Source of the DNA: Gryganskiella cystojenkinii
Taxonomy: Eukaryota; Mortierellomycota; Mortierellomycetes; Mortierellales; Mortierellaceae
Direction of reading: 5' to 3'
Length of the DNA stretch: 32,216 nucleotides
NCBI GenBank assembly: GCA_015852425.1
Contig: JAAAIG010000410.1
Span: 271-32,486 of the forward strand
Made by a program: the position numbers and the translations under genes
Shown: positions 10,091-21,500 of the stretch, piece by piece
Numbering within the stretch: position 1 is the first letter of the stretch
Layout of the letters: every line of letters starts with the position of its first letter
Notes under the pieces: model-generated
The model's database searches: none
What the model saw: only the letters and a program-made list of their open reading frames with translations
What the model was told of the DNA's origin: nothing

Positions 10091-12061
10091 ATGTCCCTGT
10101 TTACTCTCTGCCCAAACCCAATTCAGCTCCTCCAGATCCGCCAAGAGTCTCTTCTTCGCAAAAAGGCGATGACGACTTTTGGACCCCAGGGAACCTTGGA
10201 CCTGGCTTTGCTTGGAGCCATTCTCGGCAACCATATCCAGGAGATTGGACGATTCAAAGTGACCTGCGATGGTGAACTGGTTCACGGTCGGTACTCTATC
10301 CACGAGCTGGTCAATTTTGGAGTCCTGTCTGTGACGGGTCGAAGAATTCGCCGTTCGCCCTCAACCTCGTTGTCGTCGTCAAGGAGGAATTCTGACTGCT
10401 CCTTGTCGTCATCAACCCGTTTCTCTACGGACTCGACAATCTCTACCCGACTCTATCCTGCAACTCTCGCCAACCTCTTCCCCGCCCTGGTGTTCAAAGC
10501 GCTGAGAAGAAAGGCTGTGCGTGCACCAAAGTTCCGACCTGATGACGACGAAGAGGAGATGCAGTCTATCTCCCCACTCTCTCATATCTTCCCTTGCGAC
10601 GAAGACCTTGTCCAGAACATGAATGGTCTGCTCAAGTCGGCCACAGACACCACCGCCACCTCGACTGAAACCGGACAGGAAGATGCCATGTTGATCAGTT
10701 CGGAAAAGGTGCTCGCAGCGCTGGCTCAACAACGACTACACCAAGTCAAGGACTTGCCGTTGCCTCGTGAGCTCTGCTTCCTTGGCGCGGCCAGTTTGCC
10801 CCTCCCACCGGTCCTGAGAACCATGCATGTGGCTTGGACCATGGACTTTCTGCAGGTTCGTGCTAGAACTCCACGTCGACAACGGAAACAGCAACAGAAG
10901 GATGGCCATGGCCTTGGTGGGTTGGATTTTCGACCAGATCTATATGCGCACAAGATGAGACTTGCTCGGCTGGTCCGAGCTCAACAACATGGCAAAGGCA
11001 AGGGCAAGGCAGGACCAGGCCCGACAAGAACTCGCGTGTCGCCTCCATCTGCAGCCATGCACATGGGACCTTCCTCTATTTCGATCCCGGAGGAAAATGA
11101 AGACGAGCTTGATGAGCATTCACAAGAGCAAGAGCAACACAACGTGGTCAAGGCATTCGTCGCGACAGCTACGACCAAGACTATCCCAAAGCCCATCATG
11201 ATTCCTACAGCCGCTACACCGGTTCTGAAGAGAATTGAGCGGACGACGACAGCAGCAGCATCAACAACGTGCGAGCCCGCCGCTGCTGCTCCTCGTCAAG
11301 ACAAGCGTATGATGCAACAATTGCTCTCACTCGAGAACAAGGTTCCCAGGATCGTGCGTCAATGGGCCATTGCCGCACGTGCATGCTTTGCAGAGGAGCT
11401 CCAGCAGGAGGATCGCCTCGTGCAGGAGTGGGTGGACCGTCAAAGACTCCAAGTCGTCCTCGGCTTTAGAGGCTGCATGTCCTCATCTTCCGCGACTTCT
11501 AGCGCCGCGATGAGCTCGACCACTGCCAACAGCAGCAGATCGCGGCCAAAGTTGTCACCGATCTTGACCAACGTTAATACTATCACAGGCCAAGTCCACC
11601 ACCCTAACGGCAGTGCTATGCACAGCAGGTCCTCGAGTTCGAATGGTCAACGAATCCATCATAGACTTTCATCTTCGCTTCCTTCCACAGCTGGAGCTCT
11701 TACAGGATCCTCGTCTTCTTCTTCTTCTCCGTTCTTTTCTTCGCGTACCGGTGGTTCTCGAGGACTTCTTGCTACCATCGAGGATTCCATGGCCCCTGCT
11801 TGTTTCCCTGAGGGAGTTAGACAAAATGCCAGTCAAGGTCTCGATGACGCTCTTTTGACCCACAATAACCACACATCATCTTTGTTGGCATCGCGACCGA
11901 CGAGCGTATCTGTGAACGACCATCAGCGTTTGAGTTGCAGTCAACAAATGCTGGGCATGCACCTCTGGCTCAGTCTTTTGGTCTCGCCCCTAAGTCCCCA
12001 ACAGATGATGCATGATCGCCTTGGTTTCTGGCCATGTGCTGAGACGGACAACAATGTTTAG
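10091..12061 (+). CDS. Uncharacterised 656-aa low-complexity protein
   Basis: A single-exon open frame without a family I recognise. I chose ATG 10091 because the 37 codons before it in the open frame read like translated leader (Thr runs), while the region from MSLFTLCPNPIQLLQIRQES looks ordered. There are two ordered-looking blocks. Residues 1 to about 90 contain LDLALLGAILGNHIQEIGRF, then HGRYSIHELVNFGVLSVTG. Residues about 410-465 are helix-rich, including QQLLSLENKVPRIVRQWAIA followed by an acidic/Gln helix. Between and after these lie Ser-, Thr-, Ala- and Gln-rich disordered stretches. There is no signal peptide, membrane span or catalytic motif that I can see. It may be a regulatory or scaffold protein, but no function is assigned. 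It converges with the Sds3-like gene. Confidence 0.7.
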   Translation: MSLFTLCPNPIQLLQIRQESLLRKKAMTTFGPQGTLDLALLGAILGNHIQEIGRFKVTCDGELVHGRYSIHELVNFGVLSVTGRRIRRSPSTSLSSSRRNSDCSLSSSTRFSTDSTISTRLYPATLANLFPALVFKALRRKAVRAPKFRPDDDEEEMQSISPLSHIFPCDEDLVQNMNGLLKSATDTTATSTETGQEDAMLISSEKVLAALAQQRLHQVKDLPLPRELCFLGAASLPLPPVLRTMHVAWTMDFLQVRARTPRRQRKQQQKDGHGLGGLDFRPDLYAHKMRLARLVRAQQHGKGKGKAGPGPTRTRVSPPSAAMHMGPSSISIPEENEDELDEHSQEQEQHNVVKAFVATATTKTIPKPIMIPTAATPVLKRIERTTTAAASTTCEPAAAAPRQDKRMMQQLLSLENKVPRIVRQWAIAARACFAEELQQEDRLVQEWVDRQRLQVVLGFRGCMSSSSATSSAAMSSTTANSSRSRPKLSPILTNVNTITGQVHHPNGSAMHSRSSSSNGQRIHHRLSSSLPSTAGALTGSSSSSSSPFFSSRTGGSRGLLATIEDSMAPACFPEGVRQNASQGLDDALLTHNNHTSSLLASRPTSVSVNDHQRLSCSQQMLGMHLWLSLLVSPLSPQQMMHDRLGFWPCAETDNNV

Positions 12062-12130
12062 ATAGCAGTATGTTCATTCTCGCTGTTGTTGCATTCTGTC
12101 TTTCCTCCCTCGACTCTTTGCAACAAGAAA

Positions 12131-12136
12131 AATAAA
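12131..12136 (+). terminator. AATAAA polyadenylation signal of the 656-aa gene
   Basis: AATAAA lies 69 nt after the stop at 12059-12061, in an A-rich run that also includes AATAAT-like variants. Position and context suit a fungal cleavage signal. Confidence 0.55.
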
Positions 12137-12748
12137 ATAAAAAACAATAATAACGCAACAGAAAACGTTCGCTTTCATCTCCTGTCAAAATGTTAATTTC
12201 AAGAAAAACCAGAGCGTGACTTTTGGAGTCAACTCTTAACAATTTTTCAAATCAAAAAGTGTGCGTGTCCGATGCAGAAACGCCGAGAAAGGACACGGGG
12301 CGAGGCAGTCGAGGCCCGCTGGGAGAAGGCTGATTGATTACTCTCTCAGGGTCGACTCACGCAAGATTAGACAAAAATAGATTGATCCCTCCATCTCTGC
12401 GCAATGGATCCATTCTCTTTGTCCTAACAACCTCAATCACCCCTATCTTCCAAGAATACACCTTTTCTGACCAACACCGGAGATACGAGGCTCTCCGGCA
12501 AGGCAAGTGGCAGTCAAAGCAACAGCTCTTGCTGAGATAATCAAACGCCAAGAAGTAAAGGCTTGAACCTGACATTGGTATTATATCCACCTCTGCCATT
12601 GATGTTGATGTCCAGTAAATGATACCCTTGTTCTCGTCATCGCCTCGCCGACATGGAAAGAAAACGGCCGTGTTTAACAACGAGATCACTATCCTCAAAT
12701 GATAATAATATTAAAACTATCGTCGCGATTCCGAGTGCAAAAACCATG

Positions 12749-12754
12749 TTTATT
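12749..12754 (-). terminator. AATAAA polyadenylation signal of the Sds3-like gene
   Basis: TTTATT on the plus strand is AATAAA on the minus strand, starting only 4 nt after the TGA stop (12759-12761). The 3' UTR would be a few tens of bases at most if this signal is used. Confidence 0.5.
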
Positions 12755-12758
12755 TGTT

Positions 12759-15700
12759 TCAGGTGGCCTTTGAAGCATCTGGAGGTGAACCCGAGTTCAA
12801 GTCTGTAGACGATGCAGAAACCGAAGCCGAAACAGAGTCTGCACCTGCGGACAACGACCCCAAAGCCTGGCGAGGACTCGCGAATAAGCCTGAACCCAGA
12901 TTTGGGCGAAGACCAGACGGTGATGCTACGATAGCGGTGGGTGCAGCTGTTAAAGTTTGCCGAGGCCGGTGAGCAGCATCTTGTGATCGTGGTCCGCGGT
13001 TTGTCCTTGGTAGTTCTTGTAAAATGGGGTGAGGTCTGTACTCTACTGGGGGTCGCCGAGGCTGAGTGACTGCGTTGCCAGATCTGAAAGTGTTAAGTCC
13101 GGGCCTCTGCTCACGTCTTGATCCGCCTCCATGATGGTGATGAGGTTCAGGCGGTCCAGGTCTCGCTGCAGGCATCGTAGGATACGTAGGAGCTCCCGGT
13201 CGAGATCCAGACCCGGAAGACATGCCAGGACGGGTCGGATTCCAAGATCGTCCAAACCGATCCACCATCGGATATCCTGAGGGTGGCCTTGCGCCTCCAT
13301 GTGGGCGATACATTGACAGGGATATTGGCGCAGGTCTGGAGCCAGGACGATACGCAGGTCCCGAACCTGGCAAATTGCCTGGGGTAGGTCGATATGTGGG
13401 CCCCGATCCAAGTCCTGATCCCGAAGAAGGAGGTCTATAAGAAGGTCCTAGTGGTCTATATCCACGGATAGATGATGACACAGGCTTGGGAATCTGAGCT
13501 CCATCAGGACCAAACCCTGGGACAAATCGTGGGCGGTGAGAAGTTGGTGTCAAGTTCAGTCTGGGTGATCCGGTTCTAGGCTGAACGGGAGAATGAGGAT
13601 GGGACGCAGGACCACTGGTGGCAGATTGAGCAGTCGAGTCGTCCTGGTCAAGGTCTTCCTCTTTGTCGAGGTCCACTGTTGCATCAATACCATTTGCACG
13701 TTGCTTCTTGGAGGACATGTGATTTTGGATCTCCCTGTCGAAAACGCGTCTCTTACGCCGCCGCTCGTCATTCATTTGATCGATCAGACTCTGCTGGTTT
13801 CTTGCCGGGTTGGGCGATCCTTTTGTGATGGAACGACTGACAAGCCCGGGACGATGTGTCGAGCCTCCGCCTGGAACACGACCATATTCGTGGCCATGGC
13901 CGTGACCGCTAGATGCACTCCTGGGGACGTGGTGATGATGATCGAGGGACACCCTTGGAGGTGGGAATAAGAAGCCGAGATCGATCGCTGTTTCCCTTCG
14001 AGTCACTCCTGATATGGACGACAGAGCCGATCGTCGCGGCTTACGCTCGGGACGACATGTCTCACAGTCACTACAGTCACTTCCCGAACTTGAATAAGAG
14101 TCGTAACTTGAACAGCTCTCGGGACAGGAATCGTACGCAAATGATTGCATGCCATTTCTTGACATGTATGCCAGTCTTCTGCCTTTCTCGTCCACTTCCT
14201 GGAGCACTTTTCTCTGCGCTGCCTCCTTTTTGCTCTGCAACAACTCCTGTTTGAGACTAGCCATGCGACTCCGCACTAAATCAAGCATGGTCTTCTCCAT
14301 GGCGACCCGGCCAGCCTAAAAAAAGACATCAAGCACGCACAGACATTTTAGTATCTATTTGTCATATCGCGCCTTCAGAAAGTCCCAAAAGAATTAAGAG
14401 AATTTACCTGGTATTGGTCGTGAGCTGCCTTGTGCACGGCCTCGTAGTTGTTCTCCGCCATCTGACAGAGGTAGTCTTTTTGTGCCAACAACACGCACAG
14501 TCTTGCTTTTCTTCTTTCTTCAATCGCCTTCAGTTCTGCTCGAAGACCTGAATGCGTTCCAGCCTTGATCTGAGCAGCTTCTGTCTCGAGTTCAGCAGTT
14601 TGTTTGGCAATCATTCTAAAACAGAAGAAAGGGCACGCTGGTGTTAACTGCTGTTGAAATCGTACATGTAATTTTGTGCGCAAACATGACGGCCAGGAGT
14701 AAACGCACCTCTTTTTGAACGTCCTGTACTCCTTCGAGATGTCCACAAGCTGCTTTTTTGCCCTGCGGTGGTCCCGCTTCAGTTTTTTGGTTAGATGGTC
14801 GTCTTCAACGCCGCTATCGTCTGGTGCTGTGAGGGCTGTCCCTGTGAGATTGAGATTCAACTCCTCAATTTCTAAAGAGGTGTACGAAGAATAATACAAA
14901 GAGGGTGGTCACCAAGTTAAAAAACAGTGACTGAAGAAAGGGAGGAACTCGGACGCTAATCCGGGTAAAACCAATCGTTCAGAGGTTCATTCAAAACACA
15001 GCATACCTCCAAATGTGTGTCGAATAAGCTCATAGTCTTGAGGGTCCAAGATGTCTGGCTGTAGACCATCGGGTTCGTGCATTCCGTGTTCAAAGAGACG
15101 TGACAGAGCCTCCGCGGCAGTTATACTGGTTTTGAGCAGTTGTTGTTCATCCGAAAGCTGGTAGAGCAGATTCACCATATCTGTGTCAACACCATCGCCT
15201 GTGAGTGTTATTGGGACCAAAAGTCTACTCGAGCGTAGTCGTCGTTTTGGTGGCGCTTTGCTGGTATTCTGGTTCAGTTTCTTGGGAGACTCCTGTTGTT
15301 CCTCGTCCGATCCTGCCTCTCTGCTGTCCTCCTCGTCCGAGGCACTCGAGCCGTCTCCATCTACTTCCTCCCGATCCTCGCTCGCCCGGTGCACGCTCTG
15401 GTCTCGAGGGTTTGGTTCCACCGTCGTCCTTGAAGGGGCGATTTGATCATGATTGTTGTCGGGGGTGTTATGTTCCAGCGAATCCACAGTGGTATCACCG
15501 TCTGATTTCCGGACCAGTGAGCTTTCTCGAAGAAATGTAGGATCCAGAGACGTTGCTTCTTGTTCGTCATCGTCTTTTGCCTCTTCTTCTTTTTCTTTCT
15601 CCACCTCTTCATCCTCGCTCTCATTTTCTTCAGAATCAACATCCATGTCCTGGCTTGTTTGATTCAAGGTCGGGGAGGATTGCTTCGATGATGACGCATG

Positions 15701-16039
15701 GCTCGCGGAGGATTCCCTCCATGTATCCCTGGTGGACCTTGACGATCGACCTCGGGATCGTCTTAGTAGCTCCGGGTCAGGAGTGACAATATCCTGTGGT
15801 TGGACGACCTTTTTTGGACGTCCAACTGGTCGACTTGTGCCTGCACTCGTTGACTTTGGTGGCGTTGTAGTGGTGGTTGGTGTTGAAGCCGTAGAGGCGG
15901 CACCGGTTCCTGATTTGGTTTCTGTTGAAGATGTATCTGTAGTCGAGGGTTGCAGAGCAGTCGCATAATTGCTTGGAGGATAACGGATCCTTGTGCTCGG
16001 CCGACGCGATGGCAAAGGCAACGGAGTCGTAGGGGCCAT
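12759..16039 (-). CDS. Sds3/Dep1-like subunit of a Sin3-Rpd3 histone deacetylase complex
   Basis: Nuclear co-repressor subunit; Sds3-family proteins bridge Sin3 and the deacetylase. The exons are 15007-16039, 14709-14871, 14408-14615 and 12759-14315 on the minus strand, with GT-AG introns and agreeing phases. The sum is 2961 nt, giving 986 residues. The Sds3-like coiled coil spans about residues 365-510 over exons 2 to 4. It is marked by KQTAELETEAAQIKAGTHSG, EERRKARLCVLLAQKDYL and AENNYEAVHKAAHDQY, which match the family's heptad region and its acidic/His-Asp block. Outside it the protein is disordered: an AT-hook-like PVGRPKK at 71-77, a Glu/Asp-rich stretch near 130-160, and a long Pro/Gly/Ser/Arg tail with repeated YRP motifs and His runs. 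Yeast Sds3 and human SUDS3 are only about 330 residues, so most of the length is extra. Family confidence is good; whether it is the Sds3, Dep1 or Brms1 type is open. Confidence 0.85.
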
Positions 16040-16711
16040 TTTATGAGGAGGGTTGTTGAGGTGTCACTAAACCATAGGTAAAAGAAGCGAGTGAGCAAGA
16101 TGAGCGAGTTTTCATTGGGGCGAGAACATCAAAAGGTGATCCAGTCGATTGGGGGCTGCCCTAATTCATTTTTTGTACCTTGTAGAAATGAAGAGAGATG
16201 GCACTACAGGGGACGGGATCCTCATAGGTTCATTCGCTCGGATGACGGGGCGAGAGGGGAAGGGAAGGGTCGAGGGATGTATCGAGAATGGGGATATCGA
16301 GCTGGGGAGGGGTGGAAAGAGGAATTGGCTTTGAAAAGGGAGGATTAAGTTCAATCAGCAAGATGGGTCGAGGGCACGAGTCGAAGGTGTCCGAGTGATT
16401 AGGCGTTGACGCTGATGCAGACAGAGGCAATGATAAAAAGAAGGGAAGGAGAGGGAACTGAAATAGATGCAGAATGGATGAATGGGATTGATTGAAGCAA
16501 AAGAGTGAATAATAATAATAACGGAATCTTTTTCGTGTGTGCCTGGCTCTGCAGAAAAAGAGAGTCTGACTGAGGGGTGTGGCTGGGCAGCAAAGACCTC
16601 AAAAGGAAGCCAAAATAACAAAAAAGACGCGCCTTTTTTTTTTTTTTGGTCGTGCAGACATCTCGGATACCACAGCACTCGCTAGACTATCCCCTCGTTC
16701 AACCTTACCTT

Positions 16712-16735
16712 CACCACCACCACCACCACCACCAC
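16712..16735. repeat. (CAC)8 microsatellite
   Basis: Eight perfect CAC units in the divergent intergenic region, next to a T run at about 16634-16647. It is not inside a gene I can support. Confidence 0.9.
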
Positions 16736-18459
16736 TGCTGCGGCTTATTAACCTCTCATTGCTCCCTTTCTCAAAACGAATCAGATCGTGTCCTTTCTCT
16801 GTAGATGGCCCCCTCTTTCTGGTATCCAAAGGCATAGACTGCCAACAACCTTCACACCTACTGTTGTTACTTCTTGGCTCATCACTGGTATTCATCGCTG
16901 ATCATGAACTGGCTGTCATTGTCGACGCTTACACTCACACGACTATTATCCCTGCTAGCTCAAGTACAAGAAGGATGACGGACGCGCCGAATCAGGGTTC
17001 GGCGTGTTGTGAGCTAGGTTCGACATGGTGACACACCTCAGGCGTGATTGAACTCAATGAACCAAAGAGAGGAGGGGTAAAACGCGCGATCGTCCTACCG
17101 TTGCCTCGTACCTGCTCACAGCTGGGCAAAAAAAGAAAAGAAAATTATTTTTGAAGCAATGTGGCATAGTCGAAGGACCGGTTTGAGAGCCCAACCGAAG
17201 CAAAAACATCGTTGGTCTCGGGGTGCAGACCGATGAGAAGCCATGGGAGAACGGGCTGGGTTAGTCGGCGACAGAAGGGCCAAATTACACCTGCAGCTGT
17301 TCAATTTTAGTGTTTTATTTTAACAATGGTTTGAAATGCGTCATGATCTTGTTGAACAACGAGAACGCATGATCAAGAATAAGACCTTTTTTTTAAAGGT
17401 CAATTTGATTCGAAGGAAAGGCAAAGTGAAGGGATCCGAGAAACACTTCCGCGTTGCGCGACTTTTTTTTTTCTTTCTTAGTCTGTTCACTCGCAAGGTG
17501 CCACAAGACGGAACCCTTGTGGAGGGCTGTTTTGTTGATTTTCTTTCTTCAAATGATGACACCGAACGGGGGCTTTGCCTGTGGTCAGTGTGAGCAGGAA
17601 ACAAGAGAAAGGAAGCAAAGATGTATGAAATTGCCAAGAAGACTGGCAAGCATCAAACAGTCGGCCAACACGTTGCTTGCCGGCAAATAACGCGCGCAGT
17701 CTCTTCCAGTTCCACTGTTCCAAAACACACAAAAACAAAACGAATAGTCCCCGTCCAACAGTGGGCAAAATTTGAGACTGGGGCTGAGTCAGTGGAGTGG
17801 GATTCATTGTGGATGATTTTTTTTTATATTTATTTTTTTCTCACACGCTGGCTGAACAAACATTGACGAAGAGGAAGAGAGGTAAAGTGTTTGGTGGGTT
17901 GGTCAAGGAAAAAGAGAAGGAGGGTGAGGAAAAGAAGAAAAAACAGTTCTAAAAAAGACATGGCAAAAAAAAAAAATTGGTTTTTCCCTGGGAAATGAAC
18001 TTAAAACACCCACCACTGCCGTCATATTCTCTGCTGATTGTCGTTGTTTCTCCTTTCTCTCCAAACACCGCCACACTTCGCCTCAAGAAGCGACTCTCAA
18101 AGAGACACCCTTGCAAAGGCACCAACCACCCACCCACCACAAAGGTGTTTTCTTTCGTGCCTCTTTTCTTCCCTTCATCGTTCCTCTCTCTTTCTTTTTC
18201 TTCTTTTACAAACATTCAATTTTTTACTTTCTTCAATCCATGCAATCTATATATCCGCTTCCTGCCATAATCCATTATTGATGAATCAAAAGCAGTGTTG
18301 GCGATAAAAATAACGCCCACCACTTTGCTGCTCTCCTTTCCAATCTCCTCTCCTTTCATCTCTCACTCTCTTTTTATATTTTGTTTCCTTTATTGTTTTT
18401 GTTCTTTTGTTCAGTCGTTCGAATTGAAATCACTGAACCCTCGTGCCCCTTTGCTGCAT

Positions 18460-18512
18460 CCTCTCTCTTTCTCTCTTTCTCTCGCTCTCTTCCTGTCTCT
18501 CTCGCTCTCTTT
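18460..18512 (+). promoter_or_regulatory. CT-rich tract upstream of the fusion transcription factor
   Basis: A near-pure pyrimidine stretch of CTCTCT and CTTTCT units ending 64 nt before the ATG at 18577. Tracts like this are common just upstream of transcription starts in fungal genes. It may be the core promoter or 5' leader. Confidence 0.5.
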
Positions 18513-18576
18513 GTGATCCCACCCGCATCGTCCATCGATCGTCTCCTTTGACTACTCTTCTCGACAGTGCGGCATA

Positions 18577-21500
18577 ATGGCATCCGACAACCCTCCTTCG
18601 GGTGAACATCACTTGCACCATGGCGACCCAAAGGCGAATCCCTCGACCATCAAGTCTGTAGCACCTCAGACTCATTCTCAAAGCCAGCAGACAAACCAGA
18701 CCGTACGTGACCTATTTCTCCCCTCATCATCCTATTCTCATTTCTGATTGGCGATTGATCCAAGCCAAAGATCTTTTTTTTTTTTTTTTTCTTTTTTGGT
18801 TGGCGCATGCCTTTTGGTTTTTGCATCCCTTTAACCAGCGACAAAATATATTTTTACGTCAGCTTGATGGTGCCCATGGACCTACAACTACTCAAAAAGG
18901 GATTGTTTTCTTGGAGTGGCATTGTTATGGACTGAACAGCAAAACAAAAAGTCCAACATTGACAAAAAAGAAAGAAGGAAGAGAGAAAAAAAATATTACC
19001 GCCTCATTTGTCCTCAGCCTCCTTTGCGCCTCACTCAGCTGCTTCCCCTGGGTCGCTCGGTCGCTCGAATCCTTTGGACCATTGGCCACAAAAACACTAA
19101 CCGCTCTCTTTGTTTCCCTCTCTTTGCCCCTTTTGTTTGGGCATGATTTATTTTCTTTCCCTCACAACCACTCTCCAAAATATCTTTTAGTTGGAGACCC
19201 CCACCTCCGAGTTCATCCTTCCACAAGAAGACTCGCAAAGGTTTCTGGTCAATAGTCCATTGATGAGTGAAGCGTTGTTACCGGAAGAGCAACATCCACA
19301 GCAATATACCTCATCTTCAACAACCGCGCTAACCTCGTCAACACAAACTGGAGCAGTAGCAACAGAGCCCCCTCGCACCTCAAGATCGATGGACACACTC
19401 TCTGATCACCACAGTCACCGCAGCAATAGCGGAAGCAGCACTACCAGCCAACACCAACATCCTGTTATCCACAACAACACCCAAAGCAACGAACTCCTCA
19501 GTCGATCCAACAGCAGTGGTGGGGCGAGTTTTCGGTATGTATTGACTCTTCACCATCATCACTCCAACAGAGGATCGCAGGAACGGGAGAGTGAGACTTT
19601 TGCTGAGTATAAAGGAGAATGCAGGACGTTCGTCACTAGCTTCTTTTGTCGGTGTTCAGCCCTGTCACAAAGTCAGTTGGCCCTTCAGCCCCGCTGTTGC
19701 CAAGGCCGAATGCTTCAACCTTCTTTATTTTGTGTCTCTTTTGCGCATTTGGACCGGACGTGAGGGATAGCCTTGCTGACAATTTGGAGCGTTACAACAA
19801 TGCTATTTAAGGGCTGTACAGGATCATCCTAAAGCGAGACCAACCTCTCTCTCCCTTTTCCGTCCTTTACGACGGCCTTACCCGTTGTTAAAGGATAAAT
19901 GCTCGGCTTGCAATGTAATCTAACTTTTATATACCGAATACTGCTCAATATGTGCAAATATAGTGGACCGGTGATGTCTTCTGCAACCGTGCTTTCATCG
20001 GGACAATACCAACTTACCGTCGCTACCTTCCATAAACGGAACCAGGACACAAACTCTTTTAGGACTGGCCAACAATTCCTTATCAAACTGGATTTGAAGA
20101 CAGCACCGACAGACCCGTTCACGAGTCCAATGTCACTCATTCTTCCTCGGCGCATGATCCAGAGCCATGTAAAGTCAAAGCAAGCCGACGGATCTGCATC
20201 CGCTGCTCCGTCAGAGACGAATGCTGCATCGGGACAGGATGTGCACGACTCACCATCTGTCCCACTGGGTGATCCAGAAACACACTTCTACTTGGAAGTG
20301 ACTGTGCATTTGGCCAGCTCCGAAGCGATTGTTCAAGCATGTCCAGAATGCTGTCATAAGGTAAATCAAGCGAACTCTTGCAGCGAGTTTTACGTCGTTT
20401 TCGAAATACCATGTTCCCAACGCTAATTTTTTTTACCACCTCTAATAGGTCGAGGGTAAAGTACGGAAACCTTCCACTGGTCCGGGAGCTCCAGCAAAAT
20501 CTCATACTGCAGGAGACAACATAGATCCTGGGCAGATCATCCAGTTTTGTGTATCGGATCATATCGTTGACTTTACGCACGGTACATCGACGGTCATGGC
20601 CAAAGTTCTGTGTTCATCTACGCACCACGATAAACGTGGAAACAATGACCGCTACTTGTAAGCTCCCAGATGCATGTTGTTCCTGTACAATGCGAAATAA
20701 CGGCAGGTTATCACAAGCGTATTACTACAATGACCAAACCTAACCACAATCATTCCTGATTTCCATTCTGTTACCAGTTTCAAGTTCAGTCTGATGCAGT
20801 ACATTGGCGGGAAAAAGATCCATGTTGGCTCTTGCAGGACCAAGGATATCCTCTTTACCGGAAACCACAAGAACAAGGGCATGGCTTCTTTTAGCGAAGA
20901 CAAGGTGGACACAAAACCTCGTGTGAACCGTGTTGAGGATGAGACGGGAAATGGCGCCCCACCCGCCATGGTGATTGGAGGTCAAAGCTTCTATTCGGAG
21001 GAACCAGACTCCATACCCGACGAGCCCATGGATCGGGCGTATGGGCATGAACATGATTCTGTACAGTCTTCACCTGCACAAACATCTAGTCGCGCTCAGC
21101 ATACGCCACGTCACCAGTCATTTAATTCGTACGACAGCCCACGATCGTATCACTCCGAACATGTTCCTATCATTCAAGAGCCTGGTTCAACGGATTCGAG
21201 ACCTCAACACCTTAAAGGTCCATACAACAGCCGTCCATCCTCTTTCCAAGGATCAGGGCCTCTCCCTGTCCCCGGTTCGGCACAGTCGTCGTCAATGCCG
21301 GACTCAAGAATGAGTGGTCCTGGTGGCTATGGACCAGTGAAATCTAAGTCATGGAATGACGGTGCCACCACGCCGAAAATCTCGAGGATTATTCCGGACA
21401 GCGGTGACATGCTTGGTGGCACTGAGGTTACCGTTTTTGGCTCTGGGTTCAGAGGTACGTTTTTTTCATCAATCGTTGATATGCCTTTTTTTTGTGTAGA

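Larger units (their letters stand above)
12062..12758. other. Convergent intergenic spacer
   Basis: About 700 bp between the stop codons of two converging genes. Both polyadenylation signals lie near its ends (12131-12136 and 12749-12754). I see no gene in the remaining roughly 600 bp; the short frames there are not conserved-looking. Confidence 0.7.
16040..18576. other. 2.5-kb divergent promoter region
   Basis: This separates the Sds3-like gene (leftward) from the Spt23-Crz1-like fusion gene (rightward). I find no coding sequence I can support: the longest frames (for example 16579-17031) are poly-Phe, poly-Pro and poly-Leu translations of simple sequence. The region contains a CAC microsatellite, many A and T runs, and from about 18000 a pyrimidine-rich plus strand leading to the start at 18577. 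Such a long upstream region suggests complex control of the transcription factor, long leaders, or unspliced UTR introns. Confidence 0.65.

Noticed and set aside
10412..10732. Minus-strand frames opposite the 656-aa gene
   Set aside because: Composition reflects the reverse complement of Ser/Thr-rich codons; no domain or splice support.
16579..17031. 150-codon plus-strand frame in the divergent spacer
   Set aside because: Made of poly-Phe, poly-Pro and Leu runs from T, CAC and CTT repeats; no conserved-looking segment.
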